Part shown: positions 1-9,104 of the stretch, piece by piece
Numbering within the stretch: the stretch's first letter is position 1
How the letters are laid out: each line of letters opens with the position of its first letter
Assembly (NCBI RefSeq): GCF_014650055.1
Contig: NZ_BMUF01000020.1
Location: 1 to 64,000 of the forward strand
DNA: 64,000 nt
From: Streptomyces malachitofuscus
GTDB taxonomy: Bacteria > Actinomycetota > Actinomycetes > Streptomycetales > Streptomycetaceae
Direction: 5' to 3'
The notes under the pieces: model-generated
What the model was told of the DNA's origin: nothing
Seen by the model: only the letters and a program-made list of their open reading frames with translations
The model's database searches: none
Made by a program: the position numbers and the translations under genes

Positions 1-3000
1 GTCGAGGAGCTCCACCGCCATCCCCACCCACTGCGCCCCCTGCCCCGGAAACACGAACACCGGAGAAGACGCCGCAGCCGACACCGAACCGGACACCACC
101 GGCTCCCCCGCCACCACCACCGACCGACACTCGAACGCCGACCGCGACCGCCACAACGACCACGCCACATCCACCGCGTCGTACGAGTCGGTCTCGGCGA
201 CGAACTGCCGGAGGCGCGCTTCCTGTTCGGCGAGCGCTGCCGGAGTGCGGGCAGAGACGAGCCAGGGCAGGGTGATGTCGACGTCGGGCCGGTCGACGGC
301 CGGGGTGTCGGCCGTGGCCGCGGCTTCAAGGATGACATGGGCGTTGGTGCCGCTGATGCCGAAGGACGACACGCCGGCCCGACGCGGACGACCGTCGTAC
401 TCCTCCCAATCCCGCTCCCGCGCCAGCAACTCCACCGCACCCGACGACCAGTCCACCAACGGCGACGGCCGCTCCGCCCGCAACGACCGAGGCAGCGTGC
501 CATCACGCATCGCCTGCACCATCTTGATGACCCCGGCCACACCCGACGCCGCCTGCGCATGCCCGATGTTCGACTTCACCGACCCCAGCCACAACGGCCG
601 GCCGTCCACACGCTCCTGGCCATACGTGGCCAGCAACGCCTGCGCCTCGATCGGATCCCCCAGCCTCGTCCCCGTACCGTGCGCCTCCACCACATCCACA
701 TCCGCAGCCGACAGCCCCGCATCCGCCAACGCCGCACGAATCACCCGCTGCTGCGAAGGACCGTTCGGAGCCGTCAAACCGTTCGACGCACCGTCCTGAT
801 TGATCGCCGAACCCCGCACCACCGCAAGCACGCGATGCCCGTTCGCCTCCGCATCCGACAGACGCTCCAACAGCAGAACGCCCACGCCTTCCGCCCAGTT
901 GGTGCCGTCCGCATCGGCGGAGAAAGGCTTGCAGCGGCCGTCGGCCGCCAGTCCCCGCTGGCGGCCGAACTCGACAAACATGCCAGGTCCGGACATCACG
1001 GTGGCACCGGCGGCGATGGCCAGCGAGCACTCGCCGGAGCGCAGGGCGCGGACGGCGAGGTGCAGGGCGACCAGGGACGAGGAACAGGCCGTGTCGACCG
1101 TCACCGCGGGGCCCTCCAGGCCCAGCGCGTAGGCGATGCGCCCGGACGCCACACTCACCGTCGTGCCGGTGAGGAGGTGCCCCTCGACGTCTTCTTCCGC
1201 TTCGTGCAGGCGGGGTCCGTATTCGGGTGCGGTGGCTCCGACGAAGACGCCGGTGGCGCCGGCGCGCAGGCTGTGCGGGTCGATCCCCGCCCGTTCGACG
1301 GTCTCCCAGGTGGTCTCCAGCAGCAGCCGCTGCTGCGGGTCCATCGCGGTCGCCTCACGCGGCGAGATGCCGAAGAAGGAGGCGTCGAACTCGGCGGCGT
1401 CGTGCAGGAATCCGCCTTCGCGGACGTAGGTGGTCCCGGTCCGGGCGGGGTCGGCGTCGTAGAGGGCGTCGAGGTCCCAGCCGCGGTCGGTGGGGAACGC
1501 GGAGACCGCGTCGGCCCCCTCTCTGACCAGACGCCACAGGTCGTCCGGGGTGCGCACGCCACCGGGGAAGCGGCAGCCCATCGACACGATGGCGATCGGT
1601 TCGTCGTCGGGGTCGCGGCGGGTCAAGGCGGTGGCGTCGGTGGGCGTGGGGGCGGTGAGGTGGGCGGCGAGGCGTTCGGGCGTCGGATGCTCGTAGACCG
1701 CTGTCGCGGGGAGTCGGGCGCCGGAGAGGGTGTTGATCCGGTCGCGCAGTTCGACGGCGGTGACGGAGTCGGCGCCGAGTTCCTTGAAGGTCCGCCCCGG
1801 GTCGACCCGCGTGGGGCCGTCGTAGCCGAGGACGACCGCGGTGGACTCGCGGACCAGGCGGAGCGCACCCTCGTGGTCGAGCACGGCGTCGGTGGGTCCG
1901 GTGACAGCGGGGGCCGGGACGTCGGCGGCCGGTGCGATCTGTGCGACTGCCGTGTCCGCCGGCGCGTGCCCGCCGGTGCCGGTGATCCAATGGCGGCGGC
2001 GCTGGAACGCGTAGGTGGGCAGGGGGACCCGGCGGGGGGTGAGCCCCGCGAAGGCGGGGGTCCAGTCGACGTCGGCGCCTGCGGTCCACAGGGTGCCCAG
2101 CGAGGTCTGGAAGCGGGCGGGGCCTCCCTCGCCTCGGCGCAGGGTTCCGGTGACGACGGCCTGCCGGCCGCCCGCGGTGGACTCGACGGTCTCCTGGACC
2201 GGGCCGGTGAGCACGGGGTGCGGGCTGACCTCGACGAAGGCGCCGTGGCCGGCGCGGGTGAGGGCTCGGACGGCCGGTTCGAGGAGCACCGGGTTGCGGA
2301 GGTTGTCGTACCAGTACCGGGCGTCGGTGTCCGGGCCGTCGAGCCAGTCGCCGGTGACGGTGGACAGGAAGGGCACCTCGGGCCGGCGCGGGACGATGGT
2401 GGCGAGGCGGCGGAGCATCTCGTCGCGGACGGGTTCGACGTGCGGTGAGTGGGAGGCGTAGTCGATGCCGACGCGGCGGGCGCGGATGTTCTCGCGTTCG
2501 GCGGTGGCGAGGATGTCGGTGACGGTCCCGATGTCGGCGGAGACGACGGTGGAGGCGGGGCCGTTGAGGGCGGCGACGGTGACGCGGTCGCCCCAGCGCG
2601 CGACGAAGGCGCGCGCCTCGTGTTCGGCGAGGGCCAGCGAGACCATGCCGCTGCGGCCTTCGAGCGGGACGAGGATCCTGCTGCGCAGGGCGACGACCAG
2701 GGCGGCGTCCTCCAGGGACAGGGCGCCGGCGACGCAGGCGGCGGCGATCTCGCCCTGGGAGTGTCCGACGACCGCGGCGGGACGGACGCCGTGCGACTGC
2801 CAGAGGGCGGCCAGGGAGACCATGACGGCCCACAGGACAGGCTGTACGACGTCGGAGCGGTCCAGGGGCGGGGCGTCCGGGTCGCCGCGCAGCACGGCGG
2901 CGAGGTCCCAGTCGACGTGCGGGGCGAGGGCGTCTCCGCATTCGGCGAGGCGGGCGGCGAAGGCGGGTGCGGTGGCGAGGAGTTCGGCGGCCATGCCGGC

Positions 3001-4644
3001 CCACTGGCTGCCCTGGCCGGGGAAGACGAACACGGGCCGGTGGATGTCTCCGGTGACCGGGCCGCCCGGTACGGCGGTGGCGAGGCCGCCGAGCAGGGTG
3101 GCACGGTCGGCCCCCACGGCCAGGGCGCGGTGCGCGAGGGGGGTGCGGGTGGTGAGCAGGGACCACGCGGTGTCGACGGGGTCGGCGTCGGTGGCGCGGA
3201 CGTGTGCGGCGAGGCGGTCGGCCTGGGCCCGGAGTGCGTCGGGGTCCGCGGCGGACAGCAGCCAGGGAACGGTGGCGGGGGCGGTCGGGCGTTCCTGCCG
3301 CGGGGGCCTGTCGGCGGCGGGGGGCTCTTCGAGGACGAGGTGGGCGTTGGTGCCGCCCATGCCGAAGGAGGAGACGCCGGCGCGCAGCGGGGTGCCGGGG
3401 ACGTCCGGGGTCCAGGCGGTGGTCTCGCGCTGGACGCGCAGTCCGAGGGCGTCGAGGTCGATGGCGGGGTGGGGGTCGTGGTGGTTGAGGCTGGGCACCA
3501 GCCGGCGGTGGGAGAGGCACAGCACGGTCTTGAGGAGCCCGGCGATGCCGGCGGCCCCTTCGAGGTGGCCGATGTTGGTCTTCACCGAGCCGACGGCGAG
3601 CGGGGTGCGGCGGCCCTCGGCGGTGCCCAGGACGGCGCCGAGGGCGGTGGCCTCGACGGGGTCGCCGACGCGGGTGCCGGTGCCGTGGAGTTCGACGTAG
3701 CCGATGCCGGCCGGATCGAGGCCGGCGCGCCGGACGGCGGTGCGCAGGACGGCCGCCTGGGCGTCGGCGTCCGGCGTGGTGATGCTCGCGCCGCTACCGT
3801 CGTTGTTGAGGGCGCCGCCGCGGATCACGGCGTGGATGTGGTCGCCGTCGGCGAGGGCGCGGGACAGCGGCTTCAGCACGACGAGTCCGCCGCCCTCGCC
3901 CCGCACGTAGCCGTTGGCGCGGGCGTCGAAGGTGTGGCAGGCGCCGTCCGGGGAGAGCGCGCCGAACCCGGCGGCCGCCAGGGAGCTTTCGGGGCTCAGG
4001 TTGAGGTGGACGCCTCCGGCGAGGGCGAGTTCGCAGTCGCCGGCGCGCAGGCTGTCGCAGGCCAGCTGCACGGCGGTGAGGGAGGAGGACTGGGCGCTGT
4101 CGACGGTCATACTGGGGCCGCGGGTGCCGAGCGCGTAGGACAGCCGGTTGGCGATGAGGGAGCGGTTGAGGCCGGTCAGGGTGTGGTGTCCCGGGCCCTG
4201 TCCGGCGGCGCGGACGACGTCGGCGTAGTCGCAGGTGTCCGCGCCGAGGAAGACCGCGGTGGCGCGCGGGGCGTCGGCGACGGGGATGCCCGCGTGTTCC
4301 AGGGCCTCCCAGCCGAGTTCCAGGGCGAGTCGGGCCTGCGGGTCCATGGCGTCGGCCTCGCGGGGCGAGATGCCGAAGAACGCGGCGTCGAAGTCGGCGG
4401 GAGCGGTGATGTAGCCGCCGCGCAGGGGGGCGGTGCCGCCGTGCGGGGTGGGCCAGCCGGCGGCGGGTACGCCCGTGCGGCGGTCCTCGGGGAGGTCGGT
4501 GACGGCGCTGCGGCCCTCGGTGAGCAGGTCCCAGAACGCGGCCGGGTCGTCGGCCCCCGGGAGCCGGCACGCGAGGCCGACCACGGCCACGGGCTCGTCG
4601 CCCGGGGCGCTGTTCCGGACGTCGGTGGGCACCGGCTCGTTCAT
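1..4644 (-). CDS. Modular type I polyketide synthase, loading module plus start of module 1 (partial)
   Basis: The reading frame is open from an ATG at 4644 to the left edge, giving 1548 visible residues. Domain order is KSQ (about 17-440), AT (about 540-830), ACP (about 925-990), KS (about 1010-1430), then the first residues of a second AT at FPGQGAQW. The first KS reads DSAQSSS with Gln at residue 185 (codon 4090-4092) instead of the catalytic Cys; KSQ domains decarboxylate the loaded extender to make the starter. Its AT has GHSQGE (Ser629) and YASH (729-732), the methylmalonyl signature, so the predicted starter is propionyl. The ACP has LGADS with Ser960 as phosphopantetheine site. The second KS has an intact DTACSSS (Cys1187). 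The gene diverges from the deoxysugar genes. The product is not identifiable from this fragment. Confidence 0.96.
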   Translation of the reverse strand, partial: MNEPVPTDVRNSAPGDEPVAVVGLACRLPGADDPAAFWDLLTEGRSAVTDLPEDRRTGVPAAGWPTPHGGTAPLRGGYITAPADFDAAFFGISPREADAMDPQARLALELGWEALEHAGIPVADAPRATAVFLGADTCDYADVVRAAGQGPGHHTLTGLNRSLIANRLSYALGTRGPSMTVDSAQSSSLTAVQLACDSLRAGDCELALAGGVHLNLSPESSLAAAGFGALSPDGACHTFDARANGYVRGEGGGLVVLKPLSRALADGDHIHAVIRGGALNNDGSGASITTPDADAQAAVLRTAVRRAGLDPAGIGYVELHGTGTRVGDPVEATALGAVLGTAEGRRTPLAVGSVKTNIGHLEGAAGIAGLLKTVLCLSHRRLVPSLNHHDPHPAIDLDALGLRVQRETTAWTPDVPGTPLRAGVSSFGMGGTNAHLVLEEPPAADRPPRQERPTAPATVPWLLSAADPDALRAQADRLAAHVRATDADPVDTAWSLLTTRTPLAHRALAVGADRATLLGGLATAVPGGPVTGDIHRPVFVFPGQGSQWAGMAAELLATAPAFAARLAECGDALAPHVDWDLAAVLRGDPDAPPLDRSDVVQPVLWAVMVSLAALWQSHGVRPAAVVGHSQGEIAAACVAGALSLEDAALVVALRSRILVPLEGRSGMVSLALAEHEARAFVARWGDRVTVAALNGPASTVVSADIGTVTDILATAERENIRARRVGIDYASHSPHVEPVRDEMLRRLATIVPRRPEVPFLSTVTGDWLDGPDTDARYWYDNLRNPVLLEPAVRALTRAGHGAFVEVSPHPVLTGPVQETVESTAGGRQAVVTGTLRRGEGGPARFQTSLGTLWTAGADVDWTPAFAGLTPRRVPLPTYAFQRRRHWITGTGGHAPADTAVAQIAPAADVPAPAVTGPTDAVLDHEGALRLVRESTAVVLGYDGPTRVDPGRTFKELGADSVTAVELRDRINTLSGARLPATAVYEHPTPERLAAHLTAPTPTDATALTRRDPDDEPIAIVSMGCRFPGGVRTPDDLWRLVREGADAVSAFPTDRGWDLDALYDADPARTGTTYVREGGFLHDAAEFDASFFGISPREATAMDPQQRLLLETTWETVERAGIDPHSLRAGATGVFVGATAPEYGPRLHEAEEDVEGHLLTGTTVSVASGRIAYALGLEGPAVTVDTACSSSLVALHLAVRALRSGECSLAIAAGATVMSGPGMFVEFGRQRGLAADGRCKPFSADADGTNWAEGVGVLLLERLSDAEANGHRVLAVVRGSAINQDGASNGLTAPNGPSQQRVIRAALADAGLSAADVDVVEAHGTGTRLGDPIEAQALLATYGQERVDGRPLWLGSVKSNIGHAQAASGVAGVIKMVQAMRDGTLPRSLRAERPSPLVDWSSGAVELLARERDWEEYDGRPRRAGVSSFGISGTNAHVILEAAATADTPAVDRPDVDITLPWLVSARTPAALAEQEARLRQFVAETDSYDAVDVAWSLWRSRSAFECRSVVVAGEPVVSGSVSAAASSPVFVFPGQGAQWVGMAVELLD

Positions 4645-5007
4645 CGATGGCACTCCAGATACCGAGGGCGGGAGGGAGGGGAGCGATGCACACGTTCGCA
4701 CGCGGGCGGGAGCCGTCCGGCGCTCCGGGGAAACGCTCTAGGGGAATCTCTAGGCACGTCGTGGCCTTGGGCGACGGCGTCGGCCGGGGCGCCGTTCCCG
4801 TGCGTCCGGCGGCAAGCGGCGGCGGATCGTAGTCAGCGGGAGGAGCGTCCGCAAGGGGTGGTGATCTAGGCGAATGCCGGAAATCGAGCGGGCACCCTGG
4901 GAGGGCGGCGATCGGCTGTGCGTCCTTCCGCGCGGTGCGCCTGTGGGGCACCGGTCCGGCGGAACGTGTGCGACGTCGCGTTCCCGACTCGAGAGAAGGG
5001 CGGATCC
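4645..5007. promoter_or_regulatory. Divergent control region between PKS and deoxysugar genes
   Basis: No gene is supported in these 363 bp. The region must hold the PKS promoter (minus strand) and the promoter of the 2,3-dehydratase gene (plus strand). The clearest structure is the palindromic box at 4738-4753, listed separately. An in-frame ATG at 4918 upstream of the dehydratase was not chosen because the ATG at 5008 has a purine-rich ribosome binding site (GAGAGAAGGGCGG) just before it. Confidence 0.6.
4738..4753. promoter_or_regulatory. PAS-LuxR (PimM-type) operator candidate
   Basis: The sequence CTAGGGGAATCTCTAG matches 14 of 16 positions of CTVGGGAWWTCCCBAG, the operator I recall for PAS-LuxR activators of the PimM family that control macrolide, mainly polyene, clusters. 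The mismatches are G for A at position 7 and T for C at position 12. It lies 94 bp upstream of the PKS start codon, between divergent biosynthetic transcription units. No PAS-LuxR gene is in the window; it would have to lie further into the cluster on the left. Confidence 0.55.
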
Positions 5008-6384
5008 ATGACTCCGACGACCGCGCTCGCGTCGTCGCGCGGCGAGGAGGCCGGCACGCCGGCGGCGCTGGCCGTGTCGGCGGCGGCCGACGGCGGTGTG
5101 CTGAGCGACGCGGATGTCGCCGCATGGCTGGAGGACCGACGCCGCGCCCAGCCCCAGCGGGTGGAGCGGGTGCCGTTCGCCGAGCTGGACGGCTGGCGGT
5201 TCGAGGAGGGCAGCGGCGATCTGCGCCACGCGAGCGGCGGCTTCTTCGCGGTGCACGGGCTGCGGGTCCGCTCGGACTTCGGCCCGGTGTCCGCGTGGGA
5301 GCAGCCCGTCATCGACCAGCGGGAGATCGGGATCCTGGGAATCGCCCTGCGCGACTTCGACGGCGTTCCGCACCTGCTCATGCAGGCGAAGTCGGAGCCG
5401 GGAAACGTGAACGGGATGCAGGTGTCCCCGACCGTGCAGGCGACGCGGAGCAACTACATGCGGGTGCACGGCGGTTCGGCGGTGAAGTACCTGGAATGTT
5501 TCCGCCGTCCCGCACCGGGCTCGGTGGTGGCGGACGTGCTGCAGTCGGAGCAGGGATCCTGGTTCCTGGGCAAGCGGAACCGGAACATGATCGTGCGGGT
5601 CGGTCGCGAGGTGGAGGCCGAGGAGGACTTCGCCTGGCTGACGCTGCGTCAGGTGAACATGCTGCTGCGACAGGACAACGTCGTGAACATGGACGCGCGT
5701 ACCGTGCTGTCCTGCCTGCCGGACTGGCGGGAGGACGTCACCGGGTCGGCCGCGTCGCTGCACACGGACACCGAGATCCGCAGCTGGATCACCCGGCGCC
5801 GCGCCGAGCACGAGGTGCGGGTGACGCCGATCGGGCTCGCGGAGACCAGGGACTGGGACCGTGACCCGTACCGCGTGGCCCATGTGAGCGGGCGCCATTT
5901 CAGTGTCGTGGCCGTCGACGTCGTCTCCGGGCGGCGTGAGGTGGCCGCGTGGTCCCAGCCGCTGGTCGAGCCGCACGGCACGGGCACGGCGGCGTTGTTC
6001 GTCCGGCGGGTGAACGGCGTACCGCACGTGCTGCTGCGGGCACGCGCGGAGGCCGGGTTCCTGTCCGTGGTCGAGCTCGGTCCGACGGTGCAGTGCACCG
6101 AGGAGAACTACGCGGACCTGCCGCCCGCCGCGCTGCCGCCGTATCTGGACGAGGTGCGCGGACGACGCGACGCGGCCGTGTACGACGTGCTGCTGTCGGA
6201 GGAGGGCGGTCGGTTCCTCAACGCCCGGAGCCGCTACATGATCATCGAGGTGGACGACGACATCCCTCTGGTCTCCGACGAGTTCCGCTGGGTGTCGCTG
6301 CGTCAGGTCGACGAGCTGCTGCGCTACAGCCACCATCTGAACGTGCAGGCCCGCACTTTGATCGCCGCGTGGAGGTCGCTGTGA
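5008..6384 (+). CDS. NDP-hexose 2,3-dehydratase
   Basis: The 458-aa product resembles TylCVI/OleV-type NDP-4-keto-6-deoxyhexose 2,3-dehydratases, which remove water across C2-C3 as the first step towards 2,6-dideoxysugars. The protein is an internal duplication, as usual for the family. The first half has MQAKSEPGNVNGMQVSPTVQ and WLTLRQVNMLLR; the second has RARAEAGFLSVVELGPTVQ and WVSLRQVDELLR. The ATG at 5008 follows GAGAGAAGGGCGG. The stop overlaps the next start (GTGA), so the two enzymes are translationally coupled. Position next to a PKS implies that the macrolide carries a 2-deoxysugar. Confidence 0.93.
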   Translation: MTPTTALASSRGEEAGTPAALAVSAAADGGVLSDADVAAWLEDRRRAQPQRVERVPFAELDGWRFEEGSGDLRHASGGFFAVHGLRVRSDFGPVSAWEQPVIDQREIGILGIALRDFDGVPHLLMQAKSEPGNVNGMQVSPTVQATRSNYMRVHGGSAVKYLECFRRPAPGSVVADVLQSEQGSWFLGKRNRNMIVRVGREVEAEEDFAWLTLRQVNMLLRQDNVVNMDARTVLSCLPDWREDVTGSAASLHTDTEIRSWITRRRAEHEVRVTPIGLAETRDWDRDPYRVAHVSGRHFSVVAVDVVSGRREVAAWSQPLVEPHGTGTAALFVRRVNGVPHVLLRARAEAGFLSVVELGPTVQCTEENYADLPPAALPPYLDEVRGRRDAAVYDVLLSEEGGRFLNARSRYMIIEVDDDIPLVSDEFRWVSLRQVDELLRYSHHLNVQARTLIAAWRSL

Positions 6385-7379
6385 CGGCGCCCGCAGCTCG
6401 GCCGCTGCGTCTGGGAGCGATCGGTACGTCGTCGATCGCCCGGCGGCGGGTGCTGCCGACCGTGACACGGATGCCGCAGTGGGAACTGGTGGCGGTGGCC
6501 GGGCGTACGGCGAAGAAGGCGGCCCTGTTCGCCGAGCACTTCGGGTGCGCGGCCGAGGACGACGCCGAGTCGCTGCTGGCCCGGCCCGACATCGACGCGG
6601 TGTATGTGTCGACCCCGTCGGCCCTGCACCACGCGTGGGCCGAACGGGCGCTGCGCGCCGGCAAGCACGTGCTGGTGGAGAAGCCGATCGGGACCACCGC
6701 CGAGGAGGCGCGCTCGCTGTGGGCCCTGGCGGCGGAGCGGGGCCTGACGCTGCGCGAGAACTTCATGTTCCTGCACCATCCGCAGCACGCGAGGGTGCGG
6801 GAACTGGTGACCGGGGGCCGGCTGGGACGGCCGGCCTCCTTCCGGGCCGCGTTCTGCATCCCGCCGCTGCCCGAGGACGACATCCGCTACGACGCCACCC
6901 TCGGCGGTGGTGCGCTGCTCGACGTCGGGGTGTACCCGCTGCGGGCGGCCGTGCTGCTGCTCGGGCCGGGGCTCGATGTGGCCGGCGCGGCCCTGCGCAC
7001 CCGGGCCCGGGACGGACTCGACCTGTCGGGACAGGTGGTGCTCGTCTCCCCGTCGGGGGTGCTGGCGGAGCTGGCCTTCGGCTTCGAGCACGCCTACGCG
7101 TCGACGTACACGATGTGGGGCGACCGGGGGCGGCTGACGGTGACGCGCGCCTTCACACCGCCGCCCGCCCACCAACCGCTGCTGGTCCTGGAGGAACAGG
7201 ACCGCGAGGAGCGGCTCACCCTTCCCGCAGCGGACCAACTGATGCTGCTGCTGGAGGAGTTCGCCGCCTCCGTACTCACGGGCGGAGAGGCCGCCACCGG
7301 GCCGCATGCCGCGTCCGTCGCCACGATGGAACTGGTGGACGCGATCCGCACCACGGCACGACGGGTCGAGGTGTGCTGA
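6381..7379 (+). CDS. NDP-hexose 3-ketoreductase (Gfo/Idh family)
   Basis: The 332-aa product has an N-terminal Rossmann region (LRLGAIGTSSIARRRVLPTV, then VAVAGRT) and the Gfo/Idh motif VEKPIG near residue 100. In deoxysugar pathways this family (TylCII/OleW type) reduces the unstable 3-keto intermediate left by the 2,3-dehydratase, giving NDP-4-keto-2,6-dideoxyhexose. The GTG start overlaps the dehydratase stop, which fits channeling of the labile product. The configuration at C3, and hence the sugar (olivose/oleandrose or rhodinose-type series), cannot be read from this sequence. Downstream deoxysugar genes such as the 4-ketoreductase and glycosyltransferase are not here. Confidence 0.92.
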   Translation: MTAPAARPLRLGAIGTSSIARRRVLPTVTRMPQWELVAVAGRTAKKAALFAEHFGCAAEDDAESLLARPDIDAVYVSTPSALHHAWAERALRAGKHVLVEKPIGTTAEEARSLWALAAERGLTLRENFMFLHHPQHARVRELVTGGRLGRPASFRAAFCIPPLPEDDIRYDATLGGGALLDVGVYPLRAAVLLLGPGLDVAGAALRTRARDGLDLSGQVVLVSPSGVLAELAFGFEHAYASTYTMWGDRGRLTVTRAFTPPPAHQPLLVLEEQDREERLTLPAADQLMLLLEEFAASVLTGGEAATGPHAASVATMELVDAIRTTARRVEVC

Positions 7380-7479
7380 CAGACAAGGAGCCGCGAGGTG
7401 AACGGGGACGGATCTCCACGTGGCCACGGACTCTCGGACTTTAGGAAAAACCCGATCATGATCCGGCTAATCTGAGGCC

Positions 7480-8100
7480 ATGATGGCCAGGACAGCCAAT
7501 CCGAACAACCGGACCTTCACGCAGAATGCACGGCGGGCACAGATAGTTCAGGCGGCTATCGAGACACTCGCCGAATCCGGATACGCGAAGACGTCGTTCA
7601 CAAGAATTTCCCGGCAGGCCCAACTGAGCAGTACCGGGATGATCTCGTACCACTTCTCCGGCAAACCCGAGCTGTTCGCGGAAGTCGCCAACACCATAGT
7701 CGAGAAGGCAGAAAGAATAGCGGGCGCGCGCATGGGTGACGAGCACACCTATCGCGGGAAGCTCAGCGCGTACATCGCGTCGAGTTTTGAATTCGTCGCC
7801 CGCTATCCGGTGCACACACAGGCCTTGACAGAGATCACCAGAATGGTGAGGGACCAGCAGATCGCCGGACTGGAGAGCGTCGAGCGCAGCATCATGTCGG
7901 TGGAGCGGCTCGTCTCCCTGCTCGAACAGGGCCACAAGGCGGGTGAGTTCGCCAGTTTCGACTGTTTCACCATGGCTCTGGCCGTGCGCGGCGCCATCGA
8001 CAGCGTTCTGGGCCACCACCTGTGCCACATGGCGATGGACCTCGACCGGTGTTCCCGCGAGCTGGCCGACATGTTCGACCGCTGCACCCAGTCCGCGTAG
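7480..8100 (+). CDS. TetR-family transcriptional regulator
   Basis: The 206-aa product has an N-terminal TetR helix-turn-helix: RRAQIVQAAIETLAESGYAK, then TSFTRISRQAQLSSTGMISYHF, where the SYHF signature ends the recognition helix. A helical ligand domain of about 140 residues follows. Two ATG codons in tandem (7480, 7483) are possible starts. A 10-bp palindrome GATCATGATC (7454-7463) just upstream may be an autoregulatory operator. The gene is followed after 63 bp by a membrane protein gene on the same strand, a common pairing in which the repressor controls the membrane protein. It is unlikely to belong to the polyketide pathway, but this cannot be excluded. Confidence 0.9.
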   Translation: MMARTANPNNRTFTQNARRAQIVQAAIETLAESGYAKTSFTRISRQAQLSSTGMISYHFSGKPELFAEVANTIVEKAERIAGARMGDEHTYRGKLSAYIASSFEFVARYPVHTQALTEITRMVRDQQIAGLESVERSIMSVERLVSLLEQGHKAGEFASFDCFTMALAVRGAIDSVLGHHLCHMAMDLDRCSRELADMFDRCTQSA

Positions 8101-8163
8101 CGACGGCATCGGACGGCACATCGGACGGCAAGCCGTCAGTCCCTCACACCGGGAGCACACCGC

Positions 8164-8919
8164 ATGACCTCCCCCACCCCCGGCTCCGAACCCACGGCCC
8201 TCTCCCCGGGGCACCCCCCGACGACTCCCCCCACCAGGTCCGCGACCCCCTCCTCACGCTGGGGGTTCGTGATCACCGTCGTCTGCGACATCGTGCTGCC
8301 CGTCGGGCTCTACTACGGGCTCCGCGCGGCCGGCACGAGCGAGATGACGGCCCTGCTGCTCAGCGGATCCGCGCCCGCGCTGCACACGCTGCACAGTGCG
8401 ATACGCCACCGCAAACTGGACTCCATCGGCGTCTTCACGGTCGCTCTGCTGGTGGTGAGCGCGCTGGCCTCACTGCTGACCTCGGATCCCCGTATCGCCC
8501 TGGCCCGCAACGGCCTGTTCACCGCCCTGGCCGGCGTCTGGCTGCTGATCACCCTGTTCACCGCGCGCCCCTTCACCTACCAGGCGCTGCGCACGCTGAT
8601 GCCCGGACGGTCGGCGAAACTGGAGCAGCTGTGGGAGTCGGACGCCGCCTTCCGCCGCGTGTGGCGTGGCCTGACCACGTTGTGGGCCGTCGGCCTGCTG
8701 TGCGACGCGCTCCTGCGGGTGATCATGGCGTACACCCTGCCCGTGGACACCGTCCCCGCGCTGGACGGCGTCCTGTACGCGGTCTCCTGGATCCTCCTCC
8801 AGGTGATCACGCAGATCATCCTGTTCCGGTCGAACACCCTGACCAAGATCCTCGGCGAGCGCCGGCCGGGACGACGCCCCTTCGCTCCGGCCGCCCGGCA
8901 GCCGGAAGCGGGCGACTGA
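8164..8919 (+). CDS. Integral membrane protein, VC0807-like
   Basis: The 251-aa product has a Ser/Pro-rich N-terminal tail of about 35 residues, then about six hydrophobic segments: FVITVVCDIVLPVGLYYGL, the segment around residues 56-68, VFTVALLVVSALASLL, GLFTALAGVWLLITLF, a short segment near residue 180, and LYAVSWILLQVITQIILF. A basic tail closes the protein. The pattern resembles the VC0807 family of uncharacterised membrane proteins, often found beside TetR regulators in Streptomyces. No transport or catalytic motif is visible. GGGAG precedes the ATG by nine bases. Confidence 0.75.
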   Translation: MTSPTPGSEPTALSPGHPPTTPPTRSATPSSRWGFVITVVCDIVLPVGLYYGLRAAGTSEMTALLLSGSAPALHTLHSAIRHRKLDSIGVFTVALLVVSALASLLTSDPRIALARNGLFTALAGVWLLITLFTARPFTYQALRTLMPGRSAKLEQLWESDAAFRRVWRGLTTLWAVGLLCDALLRVIMAYTLPVDTVPALDGVLYAVSWILLQVITQIILFRSNTLTKILGERRPGRRPFAPAARQPEAGD

Positions 8920-9104
8920 CCCCTCCCCCGCCCGGAGCCCCGCGTGACCTGAACGGCGCAAGGATCGGCGTCCCGGGGCGCTCGGACCCGCGCCGGGCGC
9001 AACGATCGGACCGATGAGAGGGAGACACCGCTGGGACGGAACGCGCCGCGCACGCGGGCCCGTGCCCCACCCGGGTGACGCCGACGGGCCGGCAAGGGGA
9101 GCCT

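Noticed and set aside
337..4869. Long plus-strand ORFs opposite the PKS
   Set aside because: They are antisense shadows of a frame with clear KS, AT and ACP motifs. Their proteins are Arg/Gly/Ala-rich with no recognisable domain.
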